Source of the DNA: Onchidella celtica
Lineage: Eukaryota > Mollusca > Gastropoda > Systellommatophora > Onchidiidae
Assembly: GCA_963931925.1 (NCBI GenBank)
Contig: OZ007582.1
Location: forward strand, 24,214,224 to 24,278,223
Length of the DNA: 64,000 nt
Reading direction: 5' to 3'
Shown: positions 33,620-46,517 of the stretch, in pieces
Layout of the letters: the number at the start of each line of letters is the position of its first letter
Numbering within the stretch: position 1 is the first letter of the stretch
Translations under genes and position numbers: made by a program
The notes under the pieces: generated by a model
What the model saw: only the letters and a program-made list of their open reading frames with translations
Databases searched by the model: none
Told to the model about the DNA's origin: nothing

Positions 33620-36600
33620 TAAAACAAGAAACAGTGAGATGTAAATGCCAGGGCAACGAACGTCCTAAAAATAAAGACCTAAACACACCAACTGGAAGTG
33701 ACACACTCCGTTGTGTTCACATCCCAAATCATCACACTCCAAAAGGCTCGGTCATTCGTGACAAAACTCTTTTTTTCAAAGGAAGGCCGGGTTTCATATT
33801 TCATACCAACGGCCTCTTATAATTTGTTTACTCTCGTGCTATCACGATTTCCCTGTCACGTAACCTGCTGGCCAACCCGTTGAACAAGACTGACCACTTG
33901 CCGTAGACTAGTCTGAAACCGGCGCAAGAAAGTGGCTGAAAGTTGTCCGGTGCTGATAAACACACCCACAAACACACCCACACTCCAGTCTCCCCCAGTG
34001 CAGTAGAATTATTAAATATGTACTTGAAATGACAAGGCACAACTAATCCCGAAAGGCAAAGCTAATTCTCAGAGCCAAAGGAATCCTCAGACGTGGAAAT
34101 CAGAAGACAATGAGAAGACAATGAGACAACCACACTTATCTGAACAGAACTCAGTTCGAGCTGACAGCTTTACAATGACGTACGGAACACCAGTTTTACA
34201 TTCACGTGTAGTTTCCCAACAAAGTCAGAAAATGTGGGAATTGTTGGTAATTCCTTTGTCATATTAGAGCACACTGCATGTTCGGGACGGTCGGCCACAA
34301 CAAAGATCTCAGTACGGTACTGTTCAGAATGAGTCTAAAACTGTTACAAAAACGCATAACAGACTGTGTTTCTGTTGCTTTAACAATAACATAAGCTACC
34401 ACAATTCTGCTACTGGTGGGACTCTTGCAAATATTTTTGTGTCTGCAAACTACTGTTACAATCGTAATTACTGTTGCTATTGCTATATTATCAATACTGT
34501 GTACTCCAAGTACAGTTTCTCCTAAAGTCATATTAAATTAATATGTATTTCAAATGATGTTCAAATACTAAACGTCCTTTTCATCTGTACGAAAACGGAA
34601 ATGGCGACATCAACGATGCTTGGAGATAAAATAGAAATTTTGTCGGTAGTACAGAAATAAAATGTTCGGTTTCCTTGTGTGCAGAGACAGAAAAAGTCAA
34701 AACGGAGGAAATTTAATTTCATTCTACTGCTGATTCTTCTGCAATCTTTAACTTGCTGGCTTCTCTCTTTTCTCAATTATCAAAGCCAGATTAATGAAGT
34801 GAACACTAGAACACAAACTCATCAACCATGTGTTGGCGACACAAGTCTTGGTCGATGTAATATTATTCTGTAAACTGTTGTGTAATTCAAAGGCTTTGTA
34901 CTATAGGGTTTTCGTCTTTCAGTGAGCTTCTCGCCCTCCGCTTTTGAAAGTTTAGATTGTCTTCAGACTGCTCCACCTCCCGACGCTTCAGGCCGAAAAG
35001 GGCACGAAAAGAAATAAAAGGGGGAAATTATGCAAGTTCCGACTGACGGCTGTATGAATACGACAGAAATTGGCTACCTCGAGTCGAAACATTTTTTTGT
35101 TTTGTTTGATGCTTCTGCATTTCGTATCCGTCGCCGCTGTCGTTCAAACGCTGTCTTGTTTTACCACTTGATGGATTTTTTTACGCTTCCGTAGCCGTTT
35201 CCGTACACATGAAAACACAGCTTTGTTCTATCATTTCTATCGCTTCCAAATACCGAGACGACCGAAAGTTTACTACCGGTACAGGAGGATAATTCTATTG
35301 ATAACAAAATCTTCCGTCGCTTAACACCGATGACAATGGCGGCGACTCCTATAATAACACAATAACTCCTGTAATTTCATTTTTCGTAAAACCTTTCTTC
35401 CCCCCCCCCTCCCCCCCACACACACCTAAAAAAAGTGGTATATCGCAGGTTATATAAAATCATTCCTGGCGCCAATACTGTCTTTAGGACATGGTAATTG
35501 GTACAGTCTTATGTGAGCTCCGGTCTTCTACAAATGTCCATGTAAACATTACATAATACATGCAAACAGAATGAACCCAACTGTCCAGTTTTGAAATGTT
35601 CGAGCGAACCGCTGGTCCAACCCTTTCTGGGTTCTCCCCGATCAACAATCTGTCGCGGTCAGTACAATCATGCGACCGCTATTCTTCTCCACCTACTGGC
35701 ACTTCCTGACCACCGTCCTTATAGAGTCAATAAAAAAAATTTTAGGGACGGTAGTTATGAATCAAATGACACTTCATCAGTTTTCCTTAAAACGTTTTCT
35801 CAAATAATAATTCTTCACACGATTGCCAGCGCTATTTTTATCTATATTTCCATTTTCTCAATATCCCACGAGTAAAACGCTTTTTTTAAAACTGTTTTTA
35901 TGCTACTGGTACATCTTTCACTCCTACAGTTGCCACGCCTATCACTACCACTACTGCTAATACGCCATATATAGACAACTGAACTAATCCAATAAACATA
36001 ATTGGACACCTTGTATCACAGAGAGGCCCAAAATAATGGACATTGGAAGTTCTTACAACTCCACTCACATGTGATTAAGTACCACAATCAAATCCACGTC
36101 ACCAGAACAAAGCTATACCATGAAACTTCTGAGTAATTCCCGTGTATTAAAACAAAGAAAATGAAAGATTATATAGTTCCACCCAACAACTTTTCACATT
36201 ATGTCCATGTTGTTCAAAAAAGCACACAGCGCCTTTTGGTCCTGTATTTTGAAAGATTAATTATCCTGTCTTGAAAAAGCTTGCATTCCGTTCGCTTGGC
36301 TTTATTCTCTTATGAAATTGGATCATTGCAAACTAAGCTGTAGTTGTTGCTTTTCATTTGAAAGAACATTTGGATTAAAATTTTGCTTTCTCTGGGTGAA
36401 CTTTTTGAAAAGTTATGGTCCAGTCAAATAAATGTGGATTAGGTTTCCTAGATTTCAGAATGTAGAGTAATTGCTGAAGAAAAAATATATTAGTAAAGTC
36501 AATAAAAAACATTTGTTTAACACACAAACTGCTAAACACATTTGATTCATATACACTGACAAAAGTAATAAATTGCAAGGTGGATGAATTGTGGTGCAAA

Positions 36601-38693
36601 CTTTCGACAATTTTGCGAAGAATTGCGCTTTTTCAACAATACCCATGCGACAAATCCCTCACGAATTATTGAAACCGCTAAAACTGAACGTAAATCAGTA
36701 TTGATCAGCAACATAACCGAAGGCTATGCTTTATACAAGGGTATCAATCACAGCATAAATATTAAAACTATTTAAACCAATCAGAACAGTTCAAATATTC
36801 AATACACCTAATGCTTGTCCTGACAGAAATCGTAATGGTGAAGCTGCAGGCAGTGGAGATATGTACAGACAAGTAGAGATAATTAATTCATAATCGCGTG
36901 TCCATGAGTATAAATGCAGTATTTGTATATATACTTAAGTGGGACGAAATATTGTAACCCTAATTTAACAATGAGCTGTTTTAACATGCATTATTATTAG
37001 TATACACAATTATGTCCATACATTCAGGACTTGTGGATATAATATTAGGAATTCACATCATAACGAACAGTTTAAATGATACAAAAATTAAGAACAATAC
37101 GTTAAGAATAAACAATTTATGGGAAAGAAAGCAGAAATAGATTAAAACTATTGATTCAAATGCTGAAATTATGTCCAGATGCTAAAAAAAAAAAAATGTT
37201 AAAAAATAGCATGAACGTTTGTTTTTTAACAGCTTGTTCAGTTTCAGTTCACAGAGATTGGTTCCATTCACTTTTTGATTGCTTGAAATGTCATTCAGAG
37301 CAGACACACTTTACCAGTCTGTAACACTACATGATGACAGCTGAAGAATTTTTTGTTACTCGTTTAATACAAAGGCCTGCAATGTAACAGTTTGGAGTGG
37401 AAAAATCAAACTGTCATCACGTCTAAATTTCTATAGATTTAATTCTTGGCCCCTACGCATTTGTGAACTCAATACTAGGTTCTGTATTTCTCTGTAACGT
37501 TTATTCCTGCAATTAAAGTCTCTTTCGTTGCTTCATTAGAGACTGGGGATTGACCGGTTAAAGTCGTGGGGTAAGAATATCATTAAGACTACGCCCTACC
37601 CTCAGCCCCACCCACCCACCCACATACAAGATAGTGGTATTGACATTGTATTCATTAAAACAGCTAAGCTTTCAAATTTGAACTGACATTTTTGCTTTTA
37701 GGTAGGACCTCATAAAAAATTCTGCAAGAAGGCATATTCTTTCCACGCCAAGTATTAGGTCCGACTCTAAAACTAGAAAGAAAACTTAAAATGTGGAAAA
37801 AAGCACAAACAACAACAAAAGAAGTTGTATTTCGCAAAGCCCCAAGAATGAAAAGCAAAAATCTAAAAGTGTATTGCTTATTTCAAAAGCGGGGCTCTTT
37901 GAAATAATACATTTTAAAACACACAAAAAAATCACATTTAACTTCGCGACAAGCTAGGCTGAGAACCCACAGGTTTTCTATGATTTTCTAAATAGAAAAA
38001 AGACCAAAAAAAAAGAAAAAGTAAATGTTTCCTAAGTAATAATCCAAGTCTGGTAAGATAGGTAGGAAACAAAGGCAAAGGCAGGTAGGAAACATTGTTG
38101 GACAAATTACGACAGTATTTGTTTTGATAATACACGTACAAATGAAATGCTCTCTGATTATAATGAGTTTTCTTTCTACCAGGCAAACCATGGGTAAAAT
38201 CGACGGCTATATTTCATTGTCTTATACAGAGAGATGTTGGTCACTCACCCAGGGTCCACCTACTGGTCTGACTGGCAGTCTAGAAGTGAAGTAGAACCGC
38301 CTTGGTCAGTCCTCAACACTCCAAAGTTATAGAGTCATGTCACACAACACTGTTCCAGCACAAATGAAAACACCAAAGAAGTGCACGTGACCAAAAGGAA
38401 GAGTGTACATGTGACGACGAAACGCTTGAGCTAACAAAATAATGAACAAGTAAAAGATGCTTCACAATCCTAGATGTTCTACTTTCACCAGTTTGAGGTC
38501 GTGTTTTTCTTACATAAAATCCAAAAATGAAAGCAAGAAATTTAACTATACCACTGCATAGAGAATTTGCATTCGGTTTCATGCATTGCGATTTTCTAAA
38601 GACATGGAGCCTTGTGTCGCTAGTGGTCAGGCCATGTAGAGACAGAGACAGGTTGGATAGGCCCCCGCCCCTAATGTTTTCTCACCTTTTGAC
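33620..38693. other. Intergenic stretch upstream of the vWA gene
   Basis: There is no convincing protein-coding exon. A poly-C pair lies near 35400. A candidate minus-strand splice donor (CCTGG followed by GTGAGT) at 38243-38248 could end a non-coding first exon of the vWA gene. Confidence 0.35.
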
Positions 38694-38705
38694 TGTTCTC
38701 TCATT

Positions 38706-39210
38706 CATCATCATCATCATTGCCTTTCTCACCCTGGATCAGGGTATAGGCCACCAACAAACACCTTCCATCCCTCTCTATCATGGGCCAGCCTCTTTAC
38801 ATTATTCCAAGTCTTTCCGCTTCGTTGCACATCATTTTCTCTGGCTCTTCTCCACGTTCCGCGCGGCCTTCCTCTTGATCTCTTGCCCTGGGGATTCCAG
38901 TCCAATACCTTCTTCGTGATGCTGTTTCCCAGTCCAATACCTTCTTCGTGATGCTGTTTCCTGGCCTCCTGAGAGTGTGGCCGATCCATCTCCATCGCCT
39001 CCTACCAATTTCCTCTCTGACTGGGTTCTGTCTTGTTCTTTTCCATACAATTTCATTACTGACCTTGTCTGTCCATCTGATCTTAAGTAGCTTCCTCAAA
39101 CATCTGTTGATGAAAACTTGGATTCTCTTTATGCAGACCTGGGACGCATTCCAAGTCTCACATCCATACAACAGGACTGACTTCACGTTCGAGTTGAATA
39201 TCCTCAGCTT
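38706..39210 (-). mobile_element. Truncated LINE (RTE-like), 3' fragment
   Basis: This is about 0.5 kb of the 3' end of the same LINE as 56163-58355 and almost identical to it. It encodes only the C-terminal tail of the reverse-transcriptase protein (WIGH and GRPRGTW motifs) and ends in a (TGA)n-type tail. A 32-bp tandem duplication (starting CAGTCCAATACC on the plus strand, near 38897-38960) shifts the frame. Flanks TGTTCTCTCATT at 38694-38705 and 39211-39222 are a 12-bp target duplication. Confidence 0.88.
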
Positions 39211-41708
39211 TGTTCTCTCATTACAATAGGGAAATATTTACCGACAAATTTGTCTTCTATAAAAGGTTCAGTTTCAAAACTCGACTGGCCAGTTACCAAA
39301 TGTCAATCATCAAAGCCACCAGCAGAAATTCAGTTCAGAATGACGCTTGCATTTTTCTATTGTATGTTCTTCTCCCCGAAGTGTTATAAAAGATGACGGG
39401 GTTTTTAAAGGTCATGATGTTGATTTGGGCAGTGGAGAAATTTAAACGTAAAAATACGGATTTCAAGGAAGACAGCAGTTTTTCTTGTTTTTGTTGGAGT
39501 ATATCAATGTTCCCTTTCAGCACAGTGATCAGAGAATAGCTTTAGGCCCGTCTCAGGCTACCAACATTGAGTGCCTTGAACTCCCCCCTCCCCCCCCCCT
39601 TCCCTTTCCAAGAAATTAGCTTAGACTTCACCCTGGATTTGAATGTGCACCCGGTCAAATCCCTGACCACTGGGAAACTTTAGCAGCAGCTGCAACGAGT
39701 AAAGGCAGATACAGACGATACAGTGTTTCTGGAAACAATTTGACGACATCAAAGACTTCATCAAAAATACGATAAGATGGGACAGTTGGGGCTTTTTGCG
39801 CTTGAGAGACACCAGTGGGGCGTGGGACTTCTGAATGGGACGTAGGGATTTCTCATAGGCATCTTAATTTTATTTTGATAGTGTATTTTAACTAAACTGT
39901 ATAGATAAACTGTAGTTTGTTTAGGCAACTACAGTTTATCTATGTTGTGTTGGTGGTTTACTTGTTTAGCTAGGATTTAACATGGAACTTAATCGATATA
40001 CAACTGTAATGGTTCCTTGCAAACTAGCCGGTATGCGGTTCTTGGTCCCTCTATCATGGTGGGGCTCACGTTTTTTTTATTTTGTTTTGAAAATTGAAGT
40101 ACAGCATGGAAGGAATAGAATTAAAACTTGAACAGACGGGAAAGTGTAGACCAAACAGATAATTCAGAATTTTACTGTACATTTTGATTTGATGAATGAG
40201 TGAAACTATATTTAGTGCCAGAGTGATGATTGAGTCCTCCCTGAACAGGGCCTGATTAAGACCTTTAGAGGCTCTAGGCACTTAAACGATCTGGTGTCCC
40301 CATATACTGCATACATAATTAAAATAATAATATAAACAAAAATAAACCACAAAATAAAATTTTATTTTTCGAAATGAAACAAAACTTACAGTAAGATGGA
40401 AAATCATTTTTATTGTTATATACTTTCACTTCAGTTTTATTTGAAAAGTTTTCTTCTACTTTTTTAAACTGCTAAGTCTTTGAATCAGTTTGATCAGATA
40501 AAAATTTCTGCGGTGTCCCCCCCCCCCCCCTCTGCGGATGTCCTAAGCATGTGTTTATTTTGCTTAATGATTAATCCAGCCCTGTCCCTGAGTCTTTCAT
40601 GCACAAATCTCCGTCGAAAAGAAAGCTGAAAACTTTGAAAACAACAGCCAACTATCATGACTTGTTTGGCTGAAGTTAGACAGAGACCAGAAAATAGACC
40701 AAAGTTCGCCTCGGTCCCCACTACGTATCATGTCAATAGATTCGCAGGCCTATAGCTAGTCCGTGAACAGAATGTTAAGCGTAGGTCTACAGATGAACAT
40801 GAACACTTTTTCACCTACCGGTACATGTTTGGTATGTTGCATAATTGTGCACCTGTTTAACATACACATTCTCATGGCATCAACTTGCCAGTTCACCAGT
40901 GGAGTGAGTAAATTTATGTAGAAATCGTATGCTTTGGGACAGACAAGTTTTCATGTGATATTGTATTGACTTTGAGCATTGATGAATCAAACGGTTCCAT
41001 CCAAAGGACAAGAAGTCCTCAGAATGAAAGAAAAATTAGGCCTACATGTATTATAACCGTTTATTGAAACTCACGGGTGGCTTCTTAGGAAAAAAAAATA
41101 CTTTCAATTTGCTTTAAGAATGTGCCTTAAAAGGACAAACTCTAGTCAGCTAGTTCAATTTCGCCCTCATCCTCAGAGGACTTTATATTACGTTAGTGTC
41201 AAAGTGAACCACCGCGCAGGCTTAAGCCAGTGTGTCATCCGATTTAATACTGCAGAAAACTGCAGCACACACGTAGGCGTAATCCAGGAAAATCGGAAAT
41301 TCCGAGAAAGGTCTCGGCCGATTTATTTGTTTGTTTAGAGGGACTGTGATGAGCTGGTTTATTTTTCCTTATATTGCCAAGATTCACCAAAGTGCAGTTT
41401 GTTTCGAAAGGAATTTTAGAAGGTAAGAGCATATATTAGCCGATATTCATTTTTGTCAGTTAACTGAGTATGACTAGATCAAGATCTATTATTTGAGATA
41501 TAGATTGAAATCTAGGTTAGATCTAGATAGACTTATCTATCTATCGAATGTCTTGACAACATAGCCTACAGTAGATCTCTAACTCATTTTACAAAGCGGA
41601 TGGCCATTGTTTTTGTTTTGGTAGTGCTGGGTGGGGATTCGGGTCATACCAAAGGGTAATCCCACCCCAACTTACCTAGGCTATATTAGTCGATTGTCAG
41701 ATTGATAT

Positions 41709-41800
41709 GTAACGACGTGAGGGTCTAGTCAGTTTGTATCACCGAGGCCATAGGCCGATGTTCGTCTGGGCAGTAGTCAGATTGACATATCAGGGAAAGC
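41709..41800 (+). repeat. Dispersed repeat, copy 1
   Basis: CGTGAGGGTCTAGTCAGTTT followed by GTATCA and, further on, GTAGTCAGATTGAC and ATCAGG recur at 54609-54668. Confidence 0.55.
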
Positions 41801-41974
41801 CGCCGGGGTAGCTATGTATTGTTAATATATAGACTCTAGATTCCATAGCGTGGGCGGCTTAGAGTATCGGGACATCAATTGTCGACTAGTGCAGTGTGTT
41901 CTGTTTATGCGTTTATCCAGATCTACACTGCTTTAACCCTTGTTTTAAAATATAAATAAATCAATCAATACTTG

Positions 41975-42175
41975 TGTGTATGCGACACCCTTGTCTTGTA
42001 TGGCTGCCATTATGGCGTGTGCTAAAGGCTGTGTGCTGATAATATGTCAGCACACTCTTATCTATTATCTATCTATCTATCTTTGTGTGTAGATGCGACA
42101 CCCTGGTCTTGTATGGCTGCCATTATGGCGTGTGCTAAAGGCTGTGTGCTGATATGTCAGCACACTCTTATCTAT
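41975..42175 (+). repeat. Tandem duplication of about 90-110 bp
   Basis: GTCTTGTATGGCTGCCATTA and GGCGTGTGCTAAAGGCTGTG occur twice, each followed by TGTGCTGATA(ATA)TGTCAGCACA and ACTCTTATCTAT. Each unit contains an 8-bp inverted repeat (TGTGCTGA and TCAGCACA). (TCTA)n and (TCTG)n runs lie between and after the units. Confidence 0.8.
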
Positions 42176-45100
42176 CTGTCTGTCTGTCTGTCTGTCTAAG
42201 ACATGTTTGTATGTTGGCCTACTTGTTTTTTCTTTCACCACACGTAGCTCAGCAGGCCTGCCAGTTTCTCCTATCTTCACCCCAGTTGCCTGTGTACTGA
42301 CTTTGGCTATCGATTTGATAAGTGTCTATCGTCACCTTGACCTCTTCTGTCCCTCTTCCTGTTCAAGTAGTAATGTATCCTTTTTGTCCCTTTCAGCTGT
42401 TATTGGGAGAGACCAGTTGTATTTAGGATTGAGTGGTGAGGGCAGAGGTAAACCCAGTCAGTTTTACACGTAGATTATAATAATATGAAAGTTTGTGGTG
42501 ATCTCTATCCATAGTTGTGATGAAAAAATATTTTAAATTCTAATTCTCGTGTTTCACATCAACACTGCGATCGTGTAACCTCTTTTTTTTTTTTTTGAAC
42601 CAAGGACCATTTTTGTTGGTTTGTTTGTGCATGTTCAGACAGGGATTTTATGTAAGGCTAATATTTCTGGACGGAGGGAGTTAAGTTTGCAGAAAAACGT
42701 TAAGCTTGTTTAGCATGATTCAAACACATTACGTTACTTCTAAGCAATGACTCGGACACTGTTAACATCTTTAAGTCTTACATCATCTCTTATATTGATG
42801 GAGTTTTTCAAACCATAGATTCTTGTGCGTTTGTTTGTTTAGATAGATCTAGGCTACACATTTCACAGCTGAAAACATTGCGCTACATTAACTGTAAACT
42901 TAAGTTGATCGCGTTGTAGAATTTTGGTATTTAAGGACACCAACCTGTGATGTTATTAGAAACCGATAGGTGGTTATGTTATCGCCGCAGTAATCTACAG
43001 ATTTGGCCAGTTTAATGCATTGTGGCGGCTTTGACAACATCTATTTTACAGCTAATGAAAACACCATGCTCATTGGTTTGTTGTTATTATTCTGACTTGT
43101 CATTATTTTGTTCTTATCCTACTTTATTGCGGATATGTTTTGCCTGCCTTATTTGACCTACTCAATGCGCATGTCTCCCGATCCGCACCACCATGTCCAT
43201 CCCACCACTGTTCGCCCCTCCAGTGGTGCCGAGCTAAAATTAGTGCGCGTCATCAGGGGCTTTCCCTTAGGACAGAAAAAATCAGTCACGTGAACATACC
43301 ATGTAAACACAAACATTCCATCGCGACATGAGAAAGGATTTGGCAGTATTTTGCTCATGTCACTGACGATGTATTTAGTTTTTTTCTGGACAACTAGTTA
43401 TAGCACCAGGGCACCCTTTACTACCCAACAAGGAACAGGCATGATTGACGAATCCTTCAGCATTACTATGAAACAGGTCATTGAAGTTCATTCGTTATCG
43501 TCATAAACCTTGCTGTTACAGTTTTACATTTTCATTACAGTATCTAAACATGTGTGTTTGTTCTAAAGAAGACACGATGTCGTGGGGTCAGTGAAGTCGT
43601 GTGAATGAAAACCAGTAAGGACGGTGACGTTACGTTTCGTTGGTAAAATCAGTTGTTTCTCCTCCTCAAATTTTTCAGGGGCAGTTGTTGTTCTTAAATT
43701 TGGGGCTAGATGAAGCTCCGGTGTACCGGTACCGAAGGTAAACCTAGTTCTGGACTTATTTCTTTGTTCTTTGGAATTTAGCCCACTATGAAGTTGGCGA
43801 GATTTTCATGAAGTGGTCATGTTTGCCGCCATCATTGAACAAGTTCTGTCATTGAGAATACCCGGACTGGTGACTTGTGTGTAGGTGTAAAGAAGTCAGG
43901 GGAGAGAAACATTTCTATGACGGGCCGGACTTCTCTTCCTCCCAACATCTCCTGCCGTCTCATTCTCTAAAGAGTTTCAGTTTTTATTCATGGTATATTT
44001 GTTTCTAATGGGAAACCCGACCTTTTCGGGTCTTTCTGATTCCTCTTTCAGCCACACTTTGGCTGCGATATTGCGAAGTCATCCACATCGTCTCCTGTTC
44101 CAATCCCCAGTGTACAGACCTGCCTCTTTATTTAGACGTCTTCGTCAAACTTTACCAGTCCCACATCTCTGTGATATTTAGCTCCCTCGTACATTTTCAT
44201 CCTTTCATTTTGTTTCATTCCAAATACACGTTTGGCGGTGAACTAACTGTCTCGGACAGGCTGGCCAGCGAAGATTAAGAGCATTCCTTGTTCCCCGAGC
44301 CACCTTTTGCCAATTGAATTGTGATTTTACAACATAATTTAAAGTCTCGCTAAGAAATTTTCAGCTCTGTCTGTCGCCTCAACACTGTATTTTCCTTACT
44401 TCTCTTGTGATCTCTGTGGTCCCGGCCCAGCATGGTCATCAACGAATCAAAGGCGTCCTTAGCGAAACGGACAAGAAACTGAGTTCAAGCTAGACATCAA
44501 AAGTAGGTTATGAATGTCGGAGCAGTTCAACTCAAATTAAATAACTTAAATCTACACGGCAATGCAACTTAAGTACAAAATATGTAAAGGAAATCATGGA
44601 GAGGAGAGTAAGCCAAACATGGCAGCGGTTTAGTTGGTATAGTTGAAAAGTTCGCTTCATGAAAAAAAACAAAAAACAACTGTTTCAGGTTAATTAAATT
44701 ATTTCTCGGTGGACTTGTCTGAAATTTGGCATGTGACATGAAATTGGGATGTCTCACTGGAATGATAGTGGGCTTGGTAAGTCTATATTTTTGGACCACT
44801 CGTTCAAAAAATGATAGAAGCATGAAACGTGGCACAAATGTTGCCCAAAGGGGGTATTTTAAGAAAAAAGGTGTTGGCCACGAAAAATGTTCAAGATGGC
44901 GCCCAAAATTCAAGACTGTCGATACATATTGGAAATGGGCTATATAACAGATGTTATACATAAATATGACTTGTTACAAATGCTTTTTATTTCTCAAAAT
45001 ATGTAGTTATGATGTAGGAAACAACGTGTCTTCAATATAAAATGATTTGGAAACAAACAAAAATTCAAGCTGGCTGTGTAATTCAAGATGGCCGCCGTTA

Positions 45101-46461
45101 CTTTTGTTTCTGAGTGTAGAAAAATGGCCTAGAAACCAACTAGTTTACTATGCAGAAATATCTGACACCTTCTTTCTTTTAAAGAAAGTCGTCTTTAAAT
45201 ACAAATGTTGACGATGCCAGGAAAGGTCCCTTTATGCACAAAACCAAACAGCTTGACTTTTCGCCACCATAAGGGCAGCCTGTAACAACACATTTACAGA
45301 CCAGCTCACCAAGGCGGTATTATCTGGGGTCAAGCTCTGTATAAGAAACTCTGACCCGCTTCTACACTCCCCAGACCTCCCAGCAGGACTTTCTACGCAA
45401 CTTGAAACATTGGTCAAAAGCCACGTGCAGATCATCTGCATTCTCGTCATGACAGATAAATGCATTCACTGAGAATCATTTTGTCTTGATGATGCTGTTA
45501 CGCCACAAACACGTACTCATATGAATTCGTGGTCCATACTTGGCTCCTGCGTGGAATCTACATCCATGGCTCTATCATGAAATCAGACAAATGTATTCTC
45601 ACGCGCAAGTGCACTCTGTTTTGCCAAATATACCCTGGAGGAAACTTCTTGCAGAACTTTTCATTTTTTTTACGATTGAAGAAGAAGAAGATGCACAATA
45701 TTTCAATTATTTGAAATTAAAACCTAAAATGTACGAATGATAAGGAAGCAGTTCAACTAAAACAGTTGTCCCCCTGCCCCCCCCCCCCTTTCTGTAAAGT
45801 TAATACCTTTGCACTTTGTGCGGTTTCCGAATATGGCCAGTGATGCAATTGTCTATTTTCCTGCCAAAGTCATTAATACATTTCCTTTTTGTGTAGGTCG
45901 TTTCAATGAAGCGATCTGACCAAGTCGCCTTTCCATAAGCCGTCGATTTAGTACATGGCATGTCTGCCAGGGAGAAGCCACTTGACAAGGTCAGGATGAA
46001 GACATTGCACGATGGAGTGGCCAGCCATCTGCTCTTTCTGTCTGTGCAAACGCCACGATGTCGAACGCAGTCTCAATTCTGGCAGTTTACCCACGGTTGT
46101 ATCGTTTACTGATATTTTTCTTATCACTTCGCACACGGCTGAGGTCGCGTTTACATGGATCGACGCGATGAGTACTGGTCTCAGGAGTTCCTGAATGACT
46201 AATCTCGATACCAAGCGTTCTGCTAGTTGGTCAATTAATTCATCGCCTGTCATGTCAGCTAGAATTGTACATCACTCAAGTATTTCCCAAGTAAGAATAA
46301 TGCCGGGCCGTCGTGTCCCCAGGATCATCGATATTCTGCATTGATACTGTGGCGTGGTAAGTTGGAGCTTCAATGGATTGCTGGCGAGACCCAGTATCGA
46401 GAATGACCAATACCGGTGTAACAGGCCAAAATATACCCCCCGCCCAGAATATACATGGGGT

Positions 46462-46517
46462 TAAACTGGCCTAGCCCAGAATATACCCCGGGGTATATTC
46501 TGGGCTAGGCCAGTTTA
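46462..46517. repeat. Perfect 56-bp palindrome
   Basis: Every base pairs about the centre CCCC/GGGG between 46489 and 46490. The half-site reads outward through ATATTCTGGGCTAGGCCAG. It overlaps the left end of the larger fold-back element by 12 bp. Confidence 0.95.

Larger units (their letters stand above)
39223..46461. other. Long stretch without a supported gene
   Basis: I find poly-C runs (39586, 40518, 45774), a tandem duplication at 41975-42175, and a dispersed repeat at 41709-41800. Around 44700-44900 there is repeat-like non-coding DNA with an AAGATGGCGCC phrase. A 101-codon minus-strand frame at 45948-46253 has fairly balanced composition but no domain and no splice support. Confidence 0.4.

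Noticed and set aside
45948-46253. 101-aa minus-strand frame with balanced composition
   Set aside because: No domain, no splice signals of quality and no partner exon; left as non-coding.
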